Positions 1 to 11,960 of a stretch of DNA of 64,000 bases are shown here, piece after piece. Positions within the stretch are counted from its first letter, which is position 1; each line of letters begins with the position of its first letter. Source of the DNA: Chlorops oryzae (Eukaryota > Arthropoda > Insecta > Diptera > Chloropidae); assembly GCA_020466095.1 (NCBI GenBank), contig CM035808.1, forward strand, positions 8,518,012 through 8,582,011, given 5' to 3'. The notes under the pieces are model-generated. The model was not told where the DNA came from. It did no database searches and saw only the letters and a program-made list of their open reading frames with translations. The position numbers and the translations under genes are program-made.

Positions 1-1485
1 ATTTTGGGCGCGTTTTTCTTAAATTTGGGTTTGATTCGGGTGTCCTTTGGGTTCGATTTTGGCGAGTTTTTATAAGATTTGGGCTTGATTTGGGCTGTTA
101 AATCCGCCACTGCCAATAGAGGAGTTTGTCTTATACACTTGATTTTCACGTTCCCATTTTTGTGGAAATGGAAACCCTGGTAAGGGTTCGCCCAATCGAT
201 TTTCAGGTTTGAATGACTGTAACACCCTTAATAGCCCTTAAATTTAAATTATGATTTTTATAGGAGCGAGAATTGATCCATCGGAAAATGGTGACTAAGC
301 GCGCCTACTCAATGAGTATTTTCTTACATGTAATCTTACTCACCTTTTATAGCCTTTCCTTGAGCGTCCATTTCTCAACTTCGCACGGTTTGATCGAACG
401 CAATATTTTTGTGTAGATAATTATTGGGTATCCGTAGAGTATTTCGTTACAGAAAAGATAAACAAAGGCGCGCAATTGAAAGTAGCTTTCATACAGAATT
501 TGCGTCTTTTGCAGTTTTTTAACGATTTTGACACGCGATTCTCATAAGAAGGTTATTGGATAATTCCGGAGTCATTGAATTTGAATGCGGTTTGTCAAAA
601 ATTCACTTTTCCGCTTTGATTAAAAAATTGATTTCAGAAACTTTTCATTTCATTTTTATGTCATTTTATGTCACTCTATAAAAATTTTTGACTGATTTTT
701 CGAAGGTCTTCATGACTACTGAGAGTAAATCTTTCGGTGGAAGATTTATCTTGTTCTTGCTTGGTTTTGTTTTGCTTTGTTTTGTTTTTTTTTTTTTTTT
801 TGTGGTTGGCATCATTTGGAGCAGATCTTGTTAAAATATTTGCTCAAGTGTGATTGCTATTGTTAGAGAAAAGAAAAACAATAATTATTATTCAAAGAAG
901 AGAAGACAACAGAGAAATAAAAAAGAAATAAACATATTTGAATTAAACTATTGAAACTGAATCGTCTCTGGGCGTGGATGGGTGGATGGATGGATGTTTT
1001 CCATGGAATGGAAGCTGAAAGAATATTTTTCGTCATTCTTGGAAGAGAAAGAATTTTTATTGCTTAACAAAGAAATCTCACACATGTGGCAGATAATGGC
1101 AGGGTTTTCAATTTTAACAACAAACCTCGTTGAGAACGGGAGAAAGATGTTGATACAGCAGTTTCGAGAAGAGAAGTTGCTAAAATTGGTATTCTATATA
1201 TGTTATTTTTAATTCGATTCGCTTACATTTAAGATATTCAGATGTTAAACCTCACGTCGATGCCAATAAACCATAAGACGGATAGTTAAAAAAAAATAAA
1301 TAAAAAATGCGAAGTTAGAAATTGTGTTCCGGTGGGGAATATAAACAAACTTCAATTATTTCGATTTTTTTTCGATAAACGATTATTATCGATATATTCC
1401 ACCAAAAGATATATCGATTCTGTTCGCTTTTATCGAAGCCGATACTCTTTCAAATATCGCCCGTCCCTAGTTTATGGGACCAAAT
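1..1485. other. AT-rich unique sequence, no recognised gene
   Basis: No convincing coding region. Bases 1-250 end in a GACTGTAACACCCTTAATAG-like string, which resembles the 3' end of the mini-me-like copies near 20.3 and 55.0 kb, so an old fragment may start outside the window. A strong minus-strand donor (AAAAG then GTGAGTAAG) lies at 343/344 behind a 9-codon ATG frame. A poly-T run sits near 788-801. ATCGAT/ATCGAA strings cluster at 1370-1450. Confidence 0.5.
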
Positions 1486-1845
1486 CAGTGATGCCAGATT
1501 TTATCGATAAAAAAACCCTCATATATTGGAAAAAACCAGTTTTTCCCCATTTTCAAAAAATAAAAACCCACGAAAAAACCCAGAATAATTTTTTGAAAAT
1601 ATGGGCGTACCGATTTCAAAATTGAACATTGGATTTAAACGCAATATTTTATATTTTGATATTTTAATAAAATTATCAAGAAAATAACAAAAAAAAATAA
1701 AAGTAACTTAAAATTGTAGTAGTAAATATACCATAAATGTAGTGCATAAATTTCGATATGAAATTACCCATACTTTTCCCCATGTCACGTTTTTTGAGTG
1801 AAAAAACCCACAATATGGGGAAAAACCCACAATCTGGCATCACTG
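1486..1845. mobile_element. hAT-type non-autonomous element (360 bp)
   Basis: Terminal inverted repeats CAGTGATGCCAGATT / AATCTGGCATCACTG bound 360 bp. They are flanked by a perfect 8-bp direct repeat GACCAAAT (1478-1485 and 1846-1853). CAGTG ends and an 8-bp target duplication are the hAT signature. The interior is rich in AAAAACCC and codes for nothing recognisable, so any movement would depend on an outside transposase. Confidence 0.92.
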
Positions 1846-1861
1846 GACCAAATATCCCATT

Positions 1862-2387
1862 CAGCGTTGCCACTCACTTTATTTTTTTCGTATCCAAATA
1901 AGTTTCAAAGCGTATCCAAAATGTATCAAATTTTTTTTTTGCGTAATTATCGATTATTATAGTTATCGATATGTGTACAACCATACTAGTTATTTGGTAG
2001 GTTCATATTGTTTACTCATTGAATAAAATGTCTGTTTTTCAGTTTTACAAATTGTACAGAAATTTTATTTTTTAATAGTTGCCCAATTTTCCAATTCGGG
2101 AATTGATGCATCAAAGATATCGAAATTTTCCTTCGATAAATATTCATTCTTCACACGGCGAGGCATTTCGATAGTTAAACATTGTTTAAATGTATGTTAG
2201 GGACTGAAATCTTCTGTACAGTGTTAAATCCTGCCATACAAATTTACTAATTGATGCTGATAGTCATGTTTTAATATATCGACATATCAAGTGTCTCATT
2301 AATAAATATGTAATCCATTTGAGAGCACTATTATATCATTTTGAAAGTATCCAATTTGATACAATTGTATCCAAAACCGCAACGCTG
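1862..2387. mobile_element. hAT-type non-autonomous element (526 bp)
   Basis: Ends are CAGCGTTGCCAC and GCAACGCTG. An exact 8-bp duplication ATCCCATT flanks the element (1854-1861 and 2388-2395). The left duplication starts at the base after the right duplication of the neighbouring element at 1486-1845. No coding capacity; the interior has GTATCC strings near both ends (subterminal repeats). Confidence 0.9.
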
Positions 2388-2422
2388 ATCCCATTGTCAT
2401 TGAAATTTTTTTGAAAAATAAG

Positions 2423-2592
2423 TGTCGTATTTATATTAAATGCAATCATAAATCATTTGAGAATTATAAGGACACTAAGGTCAATTTTTAAATATAACAT
2501 ATAGAACATAATAGCCGTATTTATACTAACTCCATTCATAAACCATTTGAGAATTATAAGGACAATAAGGTCAATTTTTAAATAGAACACAA
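2423..2592. repeat. Tandem duplication of about 86 bp
   Basis: Two adjacent diverged copies share CATTTGAGAATTATAAGGAC and AAGGTCAATTTTTAAATA. A third, weaker relative of the core (TTTGAGAATTATA) lies near 4045. No function is evident. Confidence 0.75.
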
Positions 2593-3026
2593 ACTACTTA
2601 TATGAAATAATTATCCAATGGTCAAGAAAACCTATTTAAAACGAAAGTATTATTAAATTTTCACCCAAAGGCAGTTTGTTCATAGACGAATCTCCGATTA
2701 GACTTTATTGAGCATCGAATGACTTTTTCTCACTATTCACGGATAACTTTCGTGTATTAGCTATTCGTGAATAAGACCGATTATACGGTAAAATTCGTTT
2801 TCGCGGTTTTCTTATTCGTGAATAAGACGTTCGTTCGTTCAAACGTAGTCGTCTCGATACAAATATGTATGTATTTCCGCGATAGATAAGTATCGATAGT
2901 ATCGATTTGATACTGAGAGCCGCCAATATTGTCGAAATCGATATTCTTGCAAATGTGGCCCATTCCTGCCAAGGAGTTTCAGAATTCGAACCTTTTTTTC
3001 TCACACGCATGTATGTATGCATATTA

Positions 3027-4017
3027 GGGTGTCCGAAAAACAATTTTTTTTTTAAATGTTAAAATGTCCACACGAAATTCGAAAGATAATTTTCTAAAAT
3101 TGGATTGGACTTTAAATCTTCATACTCAGATTTTACATTTAAAACGAATATTTTTTAATTTTTTTTTTTTTGGTTTTTTCAAAAAGTTTTCAATATTTTT
3201 CGCGGCCTAGCGGGTCCAGAAAAACGATTTTAAGCCCCCTGTAGACCCCAAAATAAAGCTCAATTCATTATTTTTCGATATGATTACATTTCACAATAGA
3301 ATTTTACACGTAGGCATCCATTTGAGGTATAAATTACAACCCTTCCCTCAAAAGTGGGGGTTTCGCCATAAAATCCATTTGCGCGACCTCTAAACGTCCT
3401 TCAAAAAATCTGAAAAAATTCTCAAAATCTTTTTGGGCAATTATATTTCGAATTCCGTGTGGACTAGGCTTGGCCAAAAAATATCGATAGTATCGAAATA
3501 TCGAAAATATCGAAATATCGCAACGATAATTATACTCGATACTTTATTTTTTGATATTTCGATGTATCGATACCGATTTGGCAGGATCGAAATACGATAT
3601 TTTTTTGTCAATAAGAAAACCAGTGCTGCCAAATCAGTGGTTTTTATCACTAAGACGAGATTTACACAGTAAGACTTTCGGATAGAAAAAAATTTTTTTT
3701 TGTCAAGAGACGCACGGGAAAGGAAGAAAAATGCTTCCATATCACATCCCCATGCATCCCTTATTAAAACAGTATTTTTTTTTTAAGTACTGGGGGGATT
3801 TGGAACTAATAAAACACTAGAGTTTAACTATACGCGTTTCCTACAGGGTATGTGCTGCCGATAAATCGATATATCGATATTTTTTCAAATAATATTTTGT
3901 CGATATTCGATATAGTTTTGAAATATCGAAATATCAAAAATCGATTTTTTTTTATTCTGGACACCCGTAGTGTGGACATTTTAACATTTCAAAAAAAATT
4001 TTTTTTTTCGGACACCC
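3027..4017. mobile_element. TA-flanked inverted-repeat element (991 bp)
   Basis: About 50-bp terminal inverted repeats begin GGGTGTCCGAAAAA and end TTCGGACACCC. Both sides carry a TA (3025-3026 and 4018-4019), as in the Tc1/mariner superfamily. Both arms include the shared string ATGTTAAAATGTCCACAC or its complement. The middle (about 3470-3620 and 3855-3955) is packed with TATCGATA/ATCGAAATATCG, possibly a second nested element. No transposase is visible. Confidence 0.85.
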
Positions 4018-4019
4018 TA

Positions 4020-5443
4020 ATGTATATATGTATGTCATCATAAAGCTTTTGAGAATTATAGCCAAAAAGGCGTGAAATCTGACTATATTACTTTGGGTTA
4101 CAATCGCACTCAAAAGTATTATTGGTTTTATTATGGGTTTTATTAATTAATTAATTTCAAAAGATAAGATAAATCCATCAGCATCTTTATAAAGGAAGAT
4201 GTTCAATCTTCCAACATTTATCAAATGAAAAAACTGATAAAAACTAGAATAACAAAATAAAATTTTGACTTCTCATCTTGCTTTCAATGACTCTGCGCTA
4301 TGGTTTTAGTTTTTAGTTTATTTTTTTTATTTTTTTTTTGCAAGATCATGAACGATGAGATCAGCTCGATTGACACTTTCACGTCAATAGAACTTTCACG
4401 TGTTTGCATTTCATGCTTTTTCTTGTCTCGCTATCAAAACAGATTAGTTTAGGCAAAAGATAAAAAAAAAAAGAAATTTAAGTAAATTAGTTAATGAAAT
4501 GACGTGAAAGCAGAAAAACCGACCGACAGTCGAGTAGTTAACTGATTCAGTAATAAGTAAAAACCATGTCGAGTCGTGTTGCCCCTTTGTCTATACATGG
4601 CTCTAACAGACGCCGTTAAAATGTACTATTGACGTCGCTCAAAGCCGATAACAACAGCTCTACGTCTCGTGAAAATGTGTCTCATGTCTTGCTATAAGAT
4701 TTTTGCGTATTGTTTGCCATGGGTTTTCCAGCTCATCGCCATCCATCACCAGCTCATCGTGCACGGCGGAGCGGCGGCGGCAGCGACGGCGGCGGACTCG
4801 GCTATCATCCAACGGCGTATCTTGTCGGAATGTTTTCATTACACTTTCCTATCTCTTTGAACTATACGAGTTAAGTACGAGTGCGAGTTTGTATTTACCT
4901 TTCGAGCATCCGTCGTCTTGGTTGCCGTCGGTTCATCGGATACTGGGCTCTAAGTATCTTTCGCTGTTGTGCCTCAGACATGCGACTCATTGATGACAAA
5001 CTCACAAACATTCCGTTTGGAATCGATAGCGTCGGTGAATGTCGCTTTCATCGTTTATCTTTATCGCTGCGCTTCTTTTTGTAGTCCACAAAACACACCA
5101 ACATACATATGCCACATACATACATACATAGATACATTTAAACATTTCGGCATACACATATGTTTGTACGTGCACGCGTACGTTGGGTTAATATGTAAAG
5201 TATTAAGCGCTTTTGTTTGTTGCGCAAATCTTTCGGAAGTTGATAAGACTATTTGCTCACATCACTCATTCTTTGGATTTCACAGTCTTCAATTGAGAGA
5301 GGAACGGGCAGGGCAGAGTCGAGTTCGAATGTGAAGACTATCAACAGGCTACATATAATCATTTTGCACTATCATCCGGGATAAATAGAAAGTGATAGAA
5401 AGATTTATTTAGTTTAAAGACTTAAGTAAGATAAATAATTTAA
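4020..5443. other. Unique region with a GC-rich patch
   Basis: No gene is recognised. Bases 4730-4960 are GC-rich and exon-like, with a GGCGGCGGCAGC tract, against an AT-rich background. Several short frames are open there on the plus strand, but none shows recognisable protein features. Microsatellite TACATACA lies at 5100-5150. It could be a 5' UTR or regulatory block. Confidence 0.35.
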
Positions 5444-5445
5444 TA

Positions 5446-5585
5446 CAGTGGAGTCTCGATGATCCGAGCATCAGCTATCCGGATATCCGACTCTTCGGGT
5501 ATTTGATTATCCGGAAACTCGATTATCCGGTTATCCGACTATTGGGATATTATTATCCGGATATCCGATTTTTCCAATATTCGAT
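5446..5585 (+). mobile_element. Pogo-like terminal fragment with ATCCGGATATCCGA repeats
   Basis: A TA is followed by CAGTGGAGTCTCGATGATCC, an end typical of pogo/Tigger-type elements, and then by about ten imperfect repeats of ATTATCCGGATATCCGA. No matching right end was found nearby, so this is probably a truncated copy. Confidence 0.55.
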
Positions 5586-6191
5586 TATTTTTTATACCGT
5601 ATTCCCTAAATTACGTTCCCGCCATCGGACCGCCTTCAAATGGTAACGGGTATATCGAAACTATGGACCATACAAGTTTGTAGGTTTTGTGGGTATTACT
5701 AGTAGGCATTGGATCAAAGTGGTAGGATATTGTTATGGATGCAACGCCCGAAAGATCGATCATATTTTCAGGAGCCTTAAGACTGTGTAGGTCCTCTTGT
5801 TTGATCTATGGAAGGCCGTCCTTTTGGGAGTCTCACTAGGGCTGTGGTTTGGATGGGGCAGAGGATGACAAGGGTCTCGACACTCACTGAGTGCCATAAA
5901 GTTGGGCCCTTTGAGCCATTTTCTTTGTTCAGTTCCTGACTTGATTTTTGGATGCTGTCATCCCGTGGTTTTCATGGATACTGCCCAACGTAACTACTTA
6001 TAAATTTATAATTATAAAAAGAAAAGTACCCTTTCATTTTATTTTTCTAAGCGTCAATTAAAGAAAACAAGTAATCAATGGACGCTTTATATTCCCATTC
6101 CCAATATGCTTAGAATGGGAGAATTTCTTTCAAATATGGAGACTAAAACTCCACGAGAATATGTATGTAGAATTAAAATAGTACTCTTCAT
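5586..6191. other. Unique sequence, nothing recognised
   Basis: Mixed-composition intergenic or intronic DNA. Frames are short and interrupted and no repeat ends are visible. Confidence 0.4.
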
Positions 6192-6193
6192 TA

Positions 6194-7093
6194 GAGTTGT
6201 AAAATTTAAGAAAAAATCGATTTTCGATTAATCGAAGACCTGCATAGTTATAAATCGATGTTGGATGATTAATTGAAGCAATAAATCGATTAAATCGATT
6301 TATTTTTCATTTTTTCCAAACCAATTTATAATGCCTATTTTTTGTTTTCTGAAGTTTATAAAATAATAGAGTAACCGTATTTTTAAAAATATTCCTTCGC
6401 GAATGGGGTAAAAGTCGAAAAATAACAGTTGCCGTTCAACGCAACTACAAAGGGGAATTGCCAAAGAATCGAAGAGCAAGATTGACTTATGTTTAAGCAG
6501 TCAATCAATAATTGAGGTCTTTTACACTGTAGAAGTTGCAGATCGGAGGAAGAAGAAAAACCAGCAAGCCACCTTATGTGTCACTGCCCGAGTCTGGTCA
6601 GGAGAAAATCCAGGCTGCTCGACTCCTTCTTCTTCTCCTCCCTCACCAAGCTAACATCTGTTCGAATAAAAGACATGGCTCGCTTCATAAATGAGTCTAA
6701 CTGGCTCCACCAAAGGTGTAACTAGGAAGGCATGCCTTCCCTCGTGGTATCACAACGGGCCCATATGCGACCTAAGTGTGTCCCCTTAAAGGGGGCAGCC
6801 ACCCTAACCTAACCTTACCTAACGCTAGTCAATTAATGATATTCAATTATAGTTCTGTTCACTTTTGGAGGTGGATTCAGAAGAATTGACCGTCAATTTC
6901 TGTATTTTTTCCATTTTTACATATCGTTTTGCTCATATTTTAAACATTTTCCAGAGTTTCCAAAAAAATTTAACATCGAAAGAAAAAATCGATTTTATTA
7001 AAAATCGAAAAAAACATAATCGATTCTAAAAAAATCGATCGAAAGCCGAAAAAATCGATTAATTCGAAACTTTGAATGTTTTTTTTACAACCC
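6194..7093. mobile_element. TA-flanked element with ATCGAT-rich arms, split by a LINE tail
   Basis: Ends GAGTTGTAAAA and TTTTACAACCC are inverted and flanked by TA (6192-6193 and 7094-7095). Both arms are rich in AAAAATCGATT strings (6215-6320 and 6975-7065). The interior carries a 5'-truncated LINE at about 6512-6826. No transposase frame is seen. Confidence 0.7.
6512..6826 (+). mobile_element. 5'-truncated non-LTR retrotransposon (LINE) 3' end
   Basis: The plus strand is open from 6516 to the stop TAG at 6723-6725 and reads as the C-terminus of a Jockey/I-type ORF2. The terminal zinc-knuckle is visible (CRSC, then EEEEKPASHLMCHCPSL), followed by the usual leucine-rich tail ending in FINESNWLHQR. 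The 3' UTR has GTGGTATCACAACGGGCC and ends in CTAACC repeats. A likely 12-bp imperfect target duplication AGTCAATYAATR flanks the insert (6499-6510 and 6827-6838). The reverse transcriptase and endonuclease are absent, so the copy is dead. Its 3' UTR matches the SINE tails at 53.7-54.3 and 61.5-61.7 kb. Confidence 0.85.
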
Positions 7094-7095
7094 TA

Positions 7096-8710
7096 CTCTT
7101 CGTAGTTTCAGTTGAATTCGAGAGGGTTAAACAAGGTCTTCGCCGAAGGGAGAAATAGCCATCTTTATACTCCTCGTCATATAAGCCTTTTTATTGACAT
7201 TTATTCCATTGATGGGATATTCGGAAGGTCTGCCATTGGGCCCGGAGAATATTTTTCCTTCCGTCTTACTGAAAAATATCAAAACTAAGAAAAGGACCTA
7301 AGATAGTTTCAGATTTAGTAAAAAACTCGAAAGCCGTGGAGAGAAAATCCGGGTCCCTTGATGTGAATTCGAGGTAAACAAATTGACCTTGGTTTTTAAA
7401 AATTTTAATTTCTCTGTTTTAAATGGAATTCTCTTAATCATCTTTTCTCCCCCATGATAACTATCTAGAAAATCGACCTAGAAATCGTAAAAGTGTCTCC
7501 ATCAAACCGATAATATACAACATAATCCTACATAAAAGAAGGGCACTTCCATTTTGTCACATCTGACACACTATCTTTTTTTTTTTTTTAGGTCTTAGCT
7601 TATAATATTAAAAGTAAGGATGTGATTCTCAAGGATTTGAAATCTTTTAACAACAGTTAAGCAATGAAATTACCTCATTTTTGCTCAAAATGTCTGTGAC
7701 GGGTGTCATCTTTAGGACCGTTTTGTGTAGAATTTCCCAGAACCGAAAATGTGCACATATTTTTCATGGTGGATAAAATATTTTATGTCCAGATATTTCA
7801 GACTACTACTTCTAGTTTCGTATGTAACCTTCTAACAGTATCCGTTGCGTAACTTTCAAATTTCACAATTTCTCGTTAGCACAAAATCAATTATGAAAAA
7901 TTTTATTTTCCATTTACCTGTAAGGCAGGTGAGGGCTTAGCTTATCGGTTTTTGGTTTTCTTTCGAGTATATTGATGGGGGCTCTGCTTATCATCTAAAA
8001 CAGAGAAGACAAATACGGAGAGACTTTTTTTTTTTCGCAGCGCAGCGTACTTTGATGTTGAAATTATATTCCGAACTCTCCTATATCTTCAACCACCCCG
8101 CGATCATCGAATCATCGGTCGTAAATGTGCTCAGTTATCATGCAATGCCATACCATAAAATCGATAAGTCAGAAAGTCCAAAACTCTGTTAAGATTGGGT
8201 CCGTCCGATGATTGATAACTGCACTTTTCTCATTTCATTCGCTTTTCGTGGCTTCTGATTAAAATTCGAAAATCTATACAATATATGGTTTATATGTAGG
8301 TATATATATAGTATTGCGTCTCAAAGAAATACGATCGGGAGAGAAAAGACTTTGGGTAAAGGTGCGTTGGTCTCGTTGATTAGAAACGGAAAAATAAAAT
8401 CATTCAATTCGAGATAAAGAAGAATTTTGATTAGAAAAAATTCTGCCGACACCATGTGATTGAGATGTTTATGGTATTTCCATTAATTCCGATAGAGATG
8501 TAGGTCGAGCTTTCTTAAGACTGTTCTGATCTAAGTTTTTGATAAGCCACATTTTGCCTGGTAAAACGTTCCGATAGGCTTTGAAATTGTTAGTAGGTAC
8601 ACTTTGTCTTTATGGTAGAATGAATATGCTATATATTATAGGGATGATTCCTCTCGCCAGGTCTCCAAAAATGGCCTCATAATACCCTCGACGAATCCCT
8701 TTTTAAGCAG
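7096..8710. other. Unique sequence, nothing recognised
   Basis: No coding region or element ends. There is a poly-T run near 7575-7590 and a short GATAAG-rich stretch (7935-7990). It is plausibly intronic or regulatory. Confidence 0.4.
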
Positions 8711-8719
8711 GGCGATGAC

Positions 8720-8904
8720 AGGTGTCTTAAGTGCCACGGTCCTTTTTTGGTATCGAAAAACTGAAGTGCTTATTGTGAGGTGCTTTTAGGTGCAATTAAC
8801 GGAATGAGGAGAAATGTTAAAGTGTTCGTCCCCTTTTCTCTGAAAAAGGGGGCTTAATGTACTGCCCAGCTATAGGCAGTATAGCTATGGCACTTAAGAC
8901 ACCT
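8720..8904. mobile_element. 185-bp MITE with 9-bp target duplication
   Basis: Perfect 17-bp terminal inverted repeats AGGTGTCTTAAGTGCCA / TGGCACTTAAGACACCT are flanked by an exact 9-bp direct repeat GGCGATGAC (8711-8719 and 8905-8913). Nine bases fits Mutator-like elements better than hAT (8 bp), though the superfamily is inferred. Non-coding. Confidence 0.88.
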
Positions 8905-8935
8905 GGCGATGACCTATTTTTTCTTTGAAGATGTA

Positions 8936-9117
8936 CAGTGTACTCTCTCCTTGCGAATACTAGTCTTAAGCGGACACCCCTCTTAAACGGACTCGTTTTG
9001 CGAATGCTCTAGTATTCTTGCTTATCAAATAGTATACTCTTAAGCGGACACCTCTGTTAAGCTTACATAGGTGTATTTTTCGGTCCAGTAGGTGTCGGCT
9101 TAAGAGAGAGTACACTG
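8936..9117. mobile_element. Pogo-like MITE (182 bp)
   Basis: Ends CAGTGTACTCTC and GAGAGTACACTG are inverted. Internal strings CTTAAGCGGACACC recur in both orientations. The left flank is TA; the right flank is TG, probably mutated. Relatives lie at 46387-46561 and 61789-61929. Confidence 0.8.
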
Positions 9118-9468
9118 TGCCTACTTTCAGGTGTTGTCAAGGTCGTGAGGGTTTCTGAAAATTATCTTTGAAGATGCCCGAATTTGCCTAGGATACACGG
9201 AATGATTTTCCACCTCTGAGACAGTCTTAGAACATAAACCTTCCTATGCTCTTGTGACAAGTCAAGAGTATTGTCGTAATAAATAATTACTCACAGGGCC
9301 CTGAAGGGAAAATTTGTCCATTGTCCCCGAATTTCTCTTTACAGGTCTAATTATTGTACGTGAATCTGATATAGCCATGATACCCGAAGAAAATCCCAAA
9401 AATCAGGACTTCTCGTATTTTCAGAAACTGTTCAGGTCGTAGGACCTATGGGAAGTTAATAAATATGC

Positions 9469-9791
9469 CTCGGAATTGGAATATGTAAAAAAATGAAGAA
9501 AAAAAAATTCAAAAAAATATTCAAAAAAATGCAAAAAATTCCAAAACAATTCGAAAAAATTCAAACAAAAATGCAAAAAATTCGAAATATTCAAAAAATT
9601 CACAGTCAAAAATTCCAAATCAGTTCGATTTAGTATGCCTATTAAAATGTCGAATTGTCAAATTAACAAAAAAAAAAAGCCCACATCAGTGAATAAAATA
9701 TTCAAAAAGCACAGTTAAAAGCAAAAAAATTCAAATAAATTTCAATAAATTCAAATAATTTAAAAAAATTCAAAATATTCAAAATCCGAGC
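9469..9791. mobile_element. AATTC-rich inverted-repeat element (short, intact copy)
   Basis: Bounded by CTCGGAATT and its inverse AATCCGAG. The interior is AAAAATTCAAAA repeats around a unique core (TAGTATGCC...GTGAATAAAATATTC). The reverse complement of the core matches 52327-53102. This copy has an uninterrupted CATACTAAATCGAACT-type site (about 9624-9640, opposite strand), which serves as the empty site for two insertions in the other copy. Confidence 0.75.
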
Positions 9792-9799
9792 TCTATTAA

Positions 9800-11215
9800 C
9801 CCTGCTGTTACCTTAAGAAAATTGCACAAAATGGTTTAGGAAACATGTGATCCACGGTGTATTTGTCATACAAAATATTTAGTCAAAATAAGAATTTGAG
9901 CTGATTACAAGAAGATTGTTATGGCTGAAAGTAAATAGATTTTTTATCAATTTCCAGATATTGGCCTCAAAAAAGTTGAATTTTGGACCAAATGGTCCTA
10001 AGGCATCAGCAGGGTTAATAACCATGTATCATAACATTTTTATGATCCAGAATGATCCCGTTGAAAAACCTTATTACCCTAAATTCTGAGCACTGGATAA
10101 ACGACGTGTGTTTCTGGGCTTTCCCCAGCCTTTTTTGGTTCCTTTCAGTTTCATTATGAAACATCCTGAAGCACATTTAATTGGAAAATTTTCCATTTTA
10201 TTTCTGAAATTTTGTGAAACTCTTTTCTTTGTTGGCAAATATTCTCATTTAAATTGACTCACGACTCATCGGGCTTGTGTTAATATTTGAAGTCATTAAA
10301 TTTTTTTAAACGATTCAAGTTAAAAATGAGTTTCACGCGGCAAAAGCGAAAAATGAACAGATTTTATCTATCTAACGCCCATAGAAATCCTCCGATCGAG
10401 TATTGGAAACTTCGAACTAAAAAAAAATAATAGCACCAACAACAACAACACTTCATCATCAGTCACTATATATCTTATCTGTAGCTTTGAGCTTTGACAG
10501 AATTATATTCACTTTGCGAAGAGTTTAAGAGTCGTCTTTCCATTTTTCTGTCTTACTGCACACACACTCTTTACAATTTCTCAAGGGGAATAACTCTGGG
10601 GCATGTTCATACCTATAAGAATTTATATGTACCCATATGAATATACATATATATTTTTACATTTATATTTATATTTTTATAGCGTCAATTTTAGAACGCA
10701 GATACCTTCTATTGATTCCCGATATTTATTTTCAAAGATATCTAAAGAGGAACTCAAAAAAAAAAAAAAAAAAAAAAAACAGCGAACACACAGAATAAAG
10801 ATAGATAGAAATTTGAATCACCAAGAAGCCTTGTCTCTACGTGTTTGACAAGAGACGTCATGCTATGATATTTAAAAAGAGACACTTTTTCTTGTTGTTG
10901 TTGTTGTTGTTGAAATTCTATAACTGTGTTCTTTGGCCCATTGTTTATTTAGTTCATAAATGTATTAGAAATCGAGATGATAAAGAATTTATATATTGAT
11001 TTATTGGGGCATGTAATCTTAAGGCAAGCGAAACGAATAGATTGCTCTGGCTGCATCGGCTCTTCGAAGTGTTTATAGAGAATTATTTTGTGCTACGATT
11101 GCTTGCGCGAGAAATCAATAAAGTTTCATTGCTATTTGCAGTTTCAAATTGCCTTCGGTTCTCGATTGCGAATTACATATTTACATACATGTGTTCGAAA
11201 TATGGATTTCAAGTC
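9800..11215. other. Unique sequence with microsatellites
   Basis: No gene is recognised. It holds a poly-A tract (10757-10780), GTT/CAA triplet runs (10435-10450 and 10894-10912) and an ATATGTA-rich patch (10600-10680). Confidence 0.4.
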
Positions 11216-11221
11216 CTTTAA

Positions 11222-11956
11222 GGGGGTCTTCTCATTGAAAACCCGTTTTTTGGACCCTTTTTAAAAAAATTCTTATTTGAAAACGCAAAGAATAATTGAA
11301 AACTTTTTTTATTTATTGTATTACAAAAGGTTCAAAGTAAATAAAAAAATTTTTTTTGCCCCGATACGTGGGCTGTTCAAAAAGTAATGAGACTTCAAAG
11401 TTGGTGGTGAAAAAAAAGGTGCCCGTCACGGCGGCCACGATTCCGGGTCTCCGGAGCGTCCGAAATGGAAAAAAAAACGGGGTTATAATCAGTATAGATG
11501 TAATTCTCGGGTGAACCTCAAGCTTAATTTTGTGATTTTTTTTTACAAAATGGCGGCCATTCAAAAAAAAATTTCAATTTCGGGCTTTTTTTTTGTAGTT
11601 TAGTGTAAAAAAAAAAATAGTAAAAAATTTTTTAAAATTATGGTCGAGGTTCACCCGAGAATGGTGACAATTCTGCGTCGATTCCACTTTGTTTCATGAA
11701 AATCGGTTCAGTTGAACTGGAGATATCATGGCCGCCAGTTCGAAAAACGTGGTTTCGAGATAAACGCGTTTAAGTTTGAAGCAACGCAAAAATTACTCGT
11801 TTTAGCGCAGATCTTGCTCGACAAAGAAGGCTATATCCTCTAAACTATTTCGAATTTCAAAAAATCCTTTTAGGGGCATATTCACAACTACCAAGCTATA
11901 AATAAATGCAAAAAAAAAAAAAGTCGAAAAAAAAGTTGCTCAATGAGAAGACCCCC
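11222..11956 (+). mobile_element. TTAA-flanked MITE, copy 1 (735 bp)
   Basis: Terminal inverted repeats GGGGGTCTTCTCATTGA / TCAATGAGAAGACCCCC lie between TTAA sites (11218-11221 and 11957-11960). TTAA target sites are typical of piggyBac and Kolobok elements. The three other full copies (32181-32914, 39323-40061, 44317-45047) are almost identical by eye, implying recent spread. Internal frames are spurious and no transposase is present. Confidence 0.92.
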
Positions 11957-11960
11957 TTAA

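Noticed and set aside
9481..9600. AAAAATTC tandem array as a satellite or origin
   Set aside because: It is the low-complexity arm of a dispersed element that also occurs at 52.3-53.1 kb.
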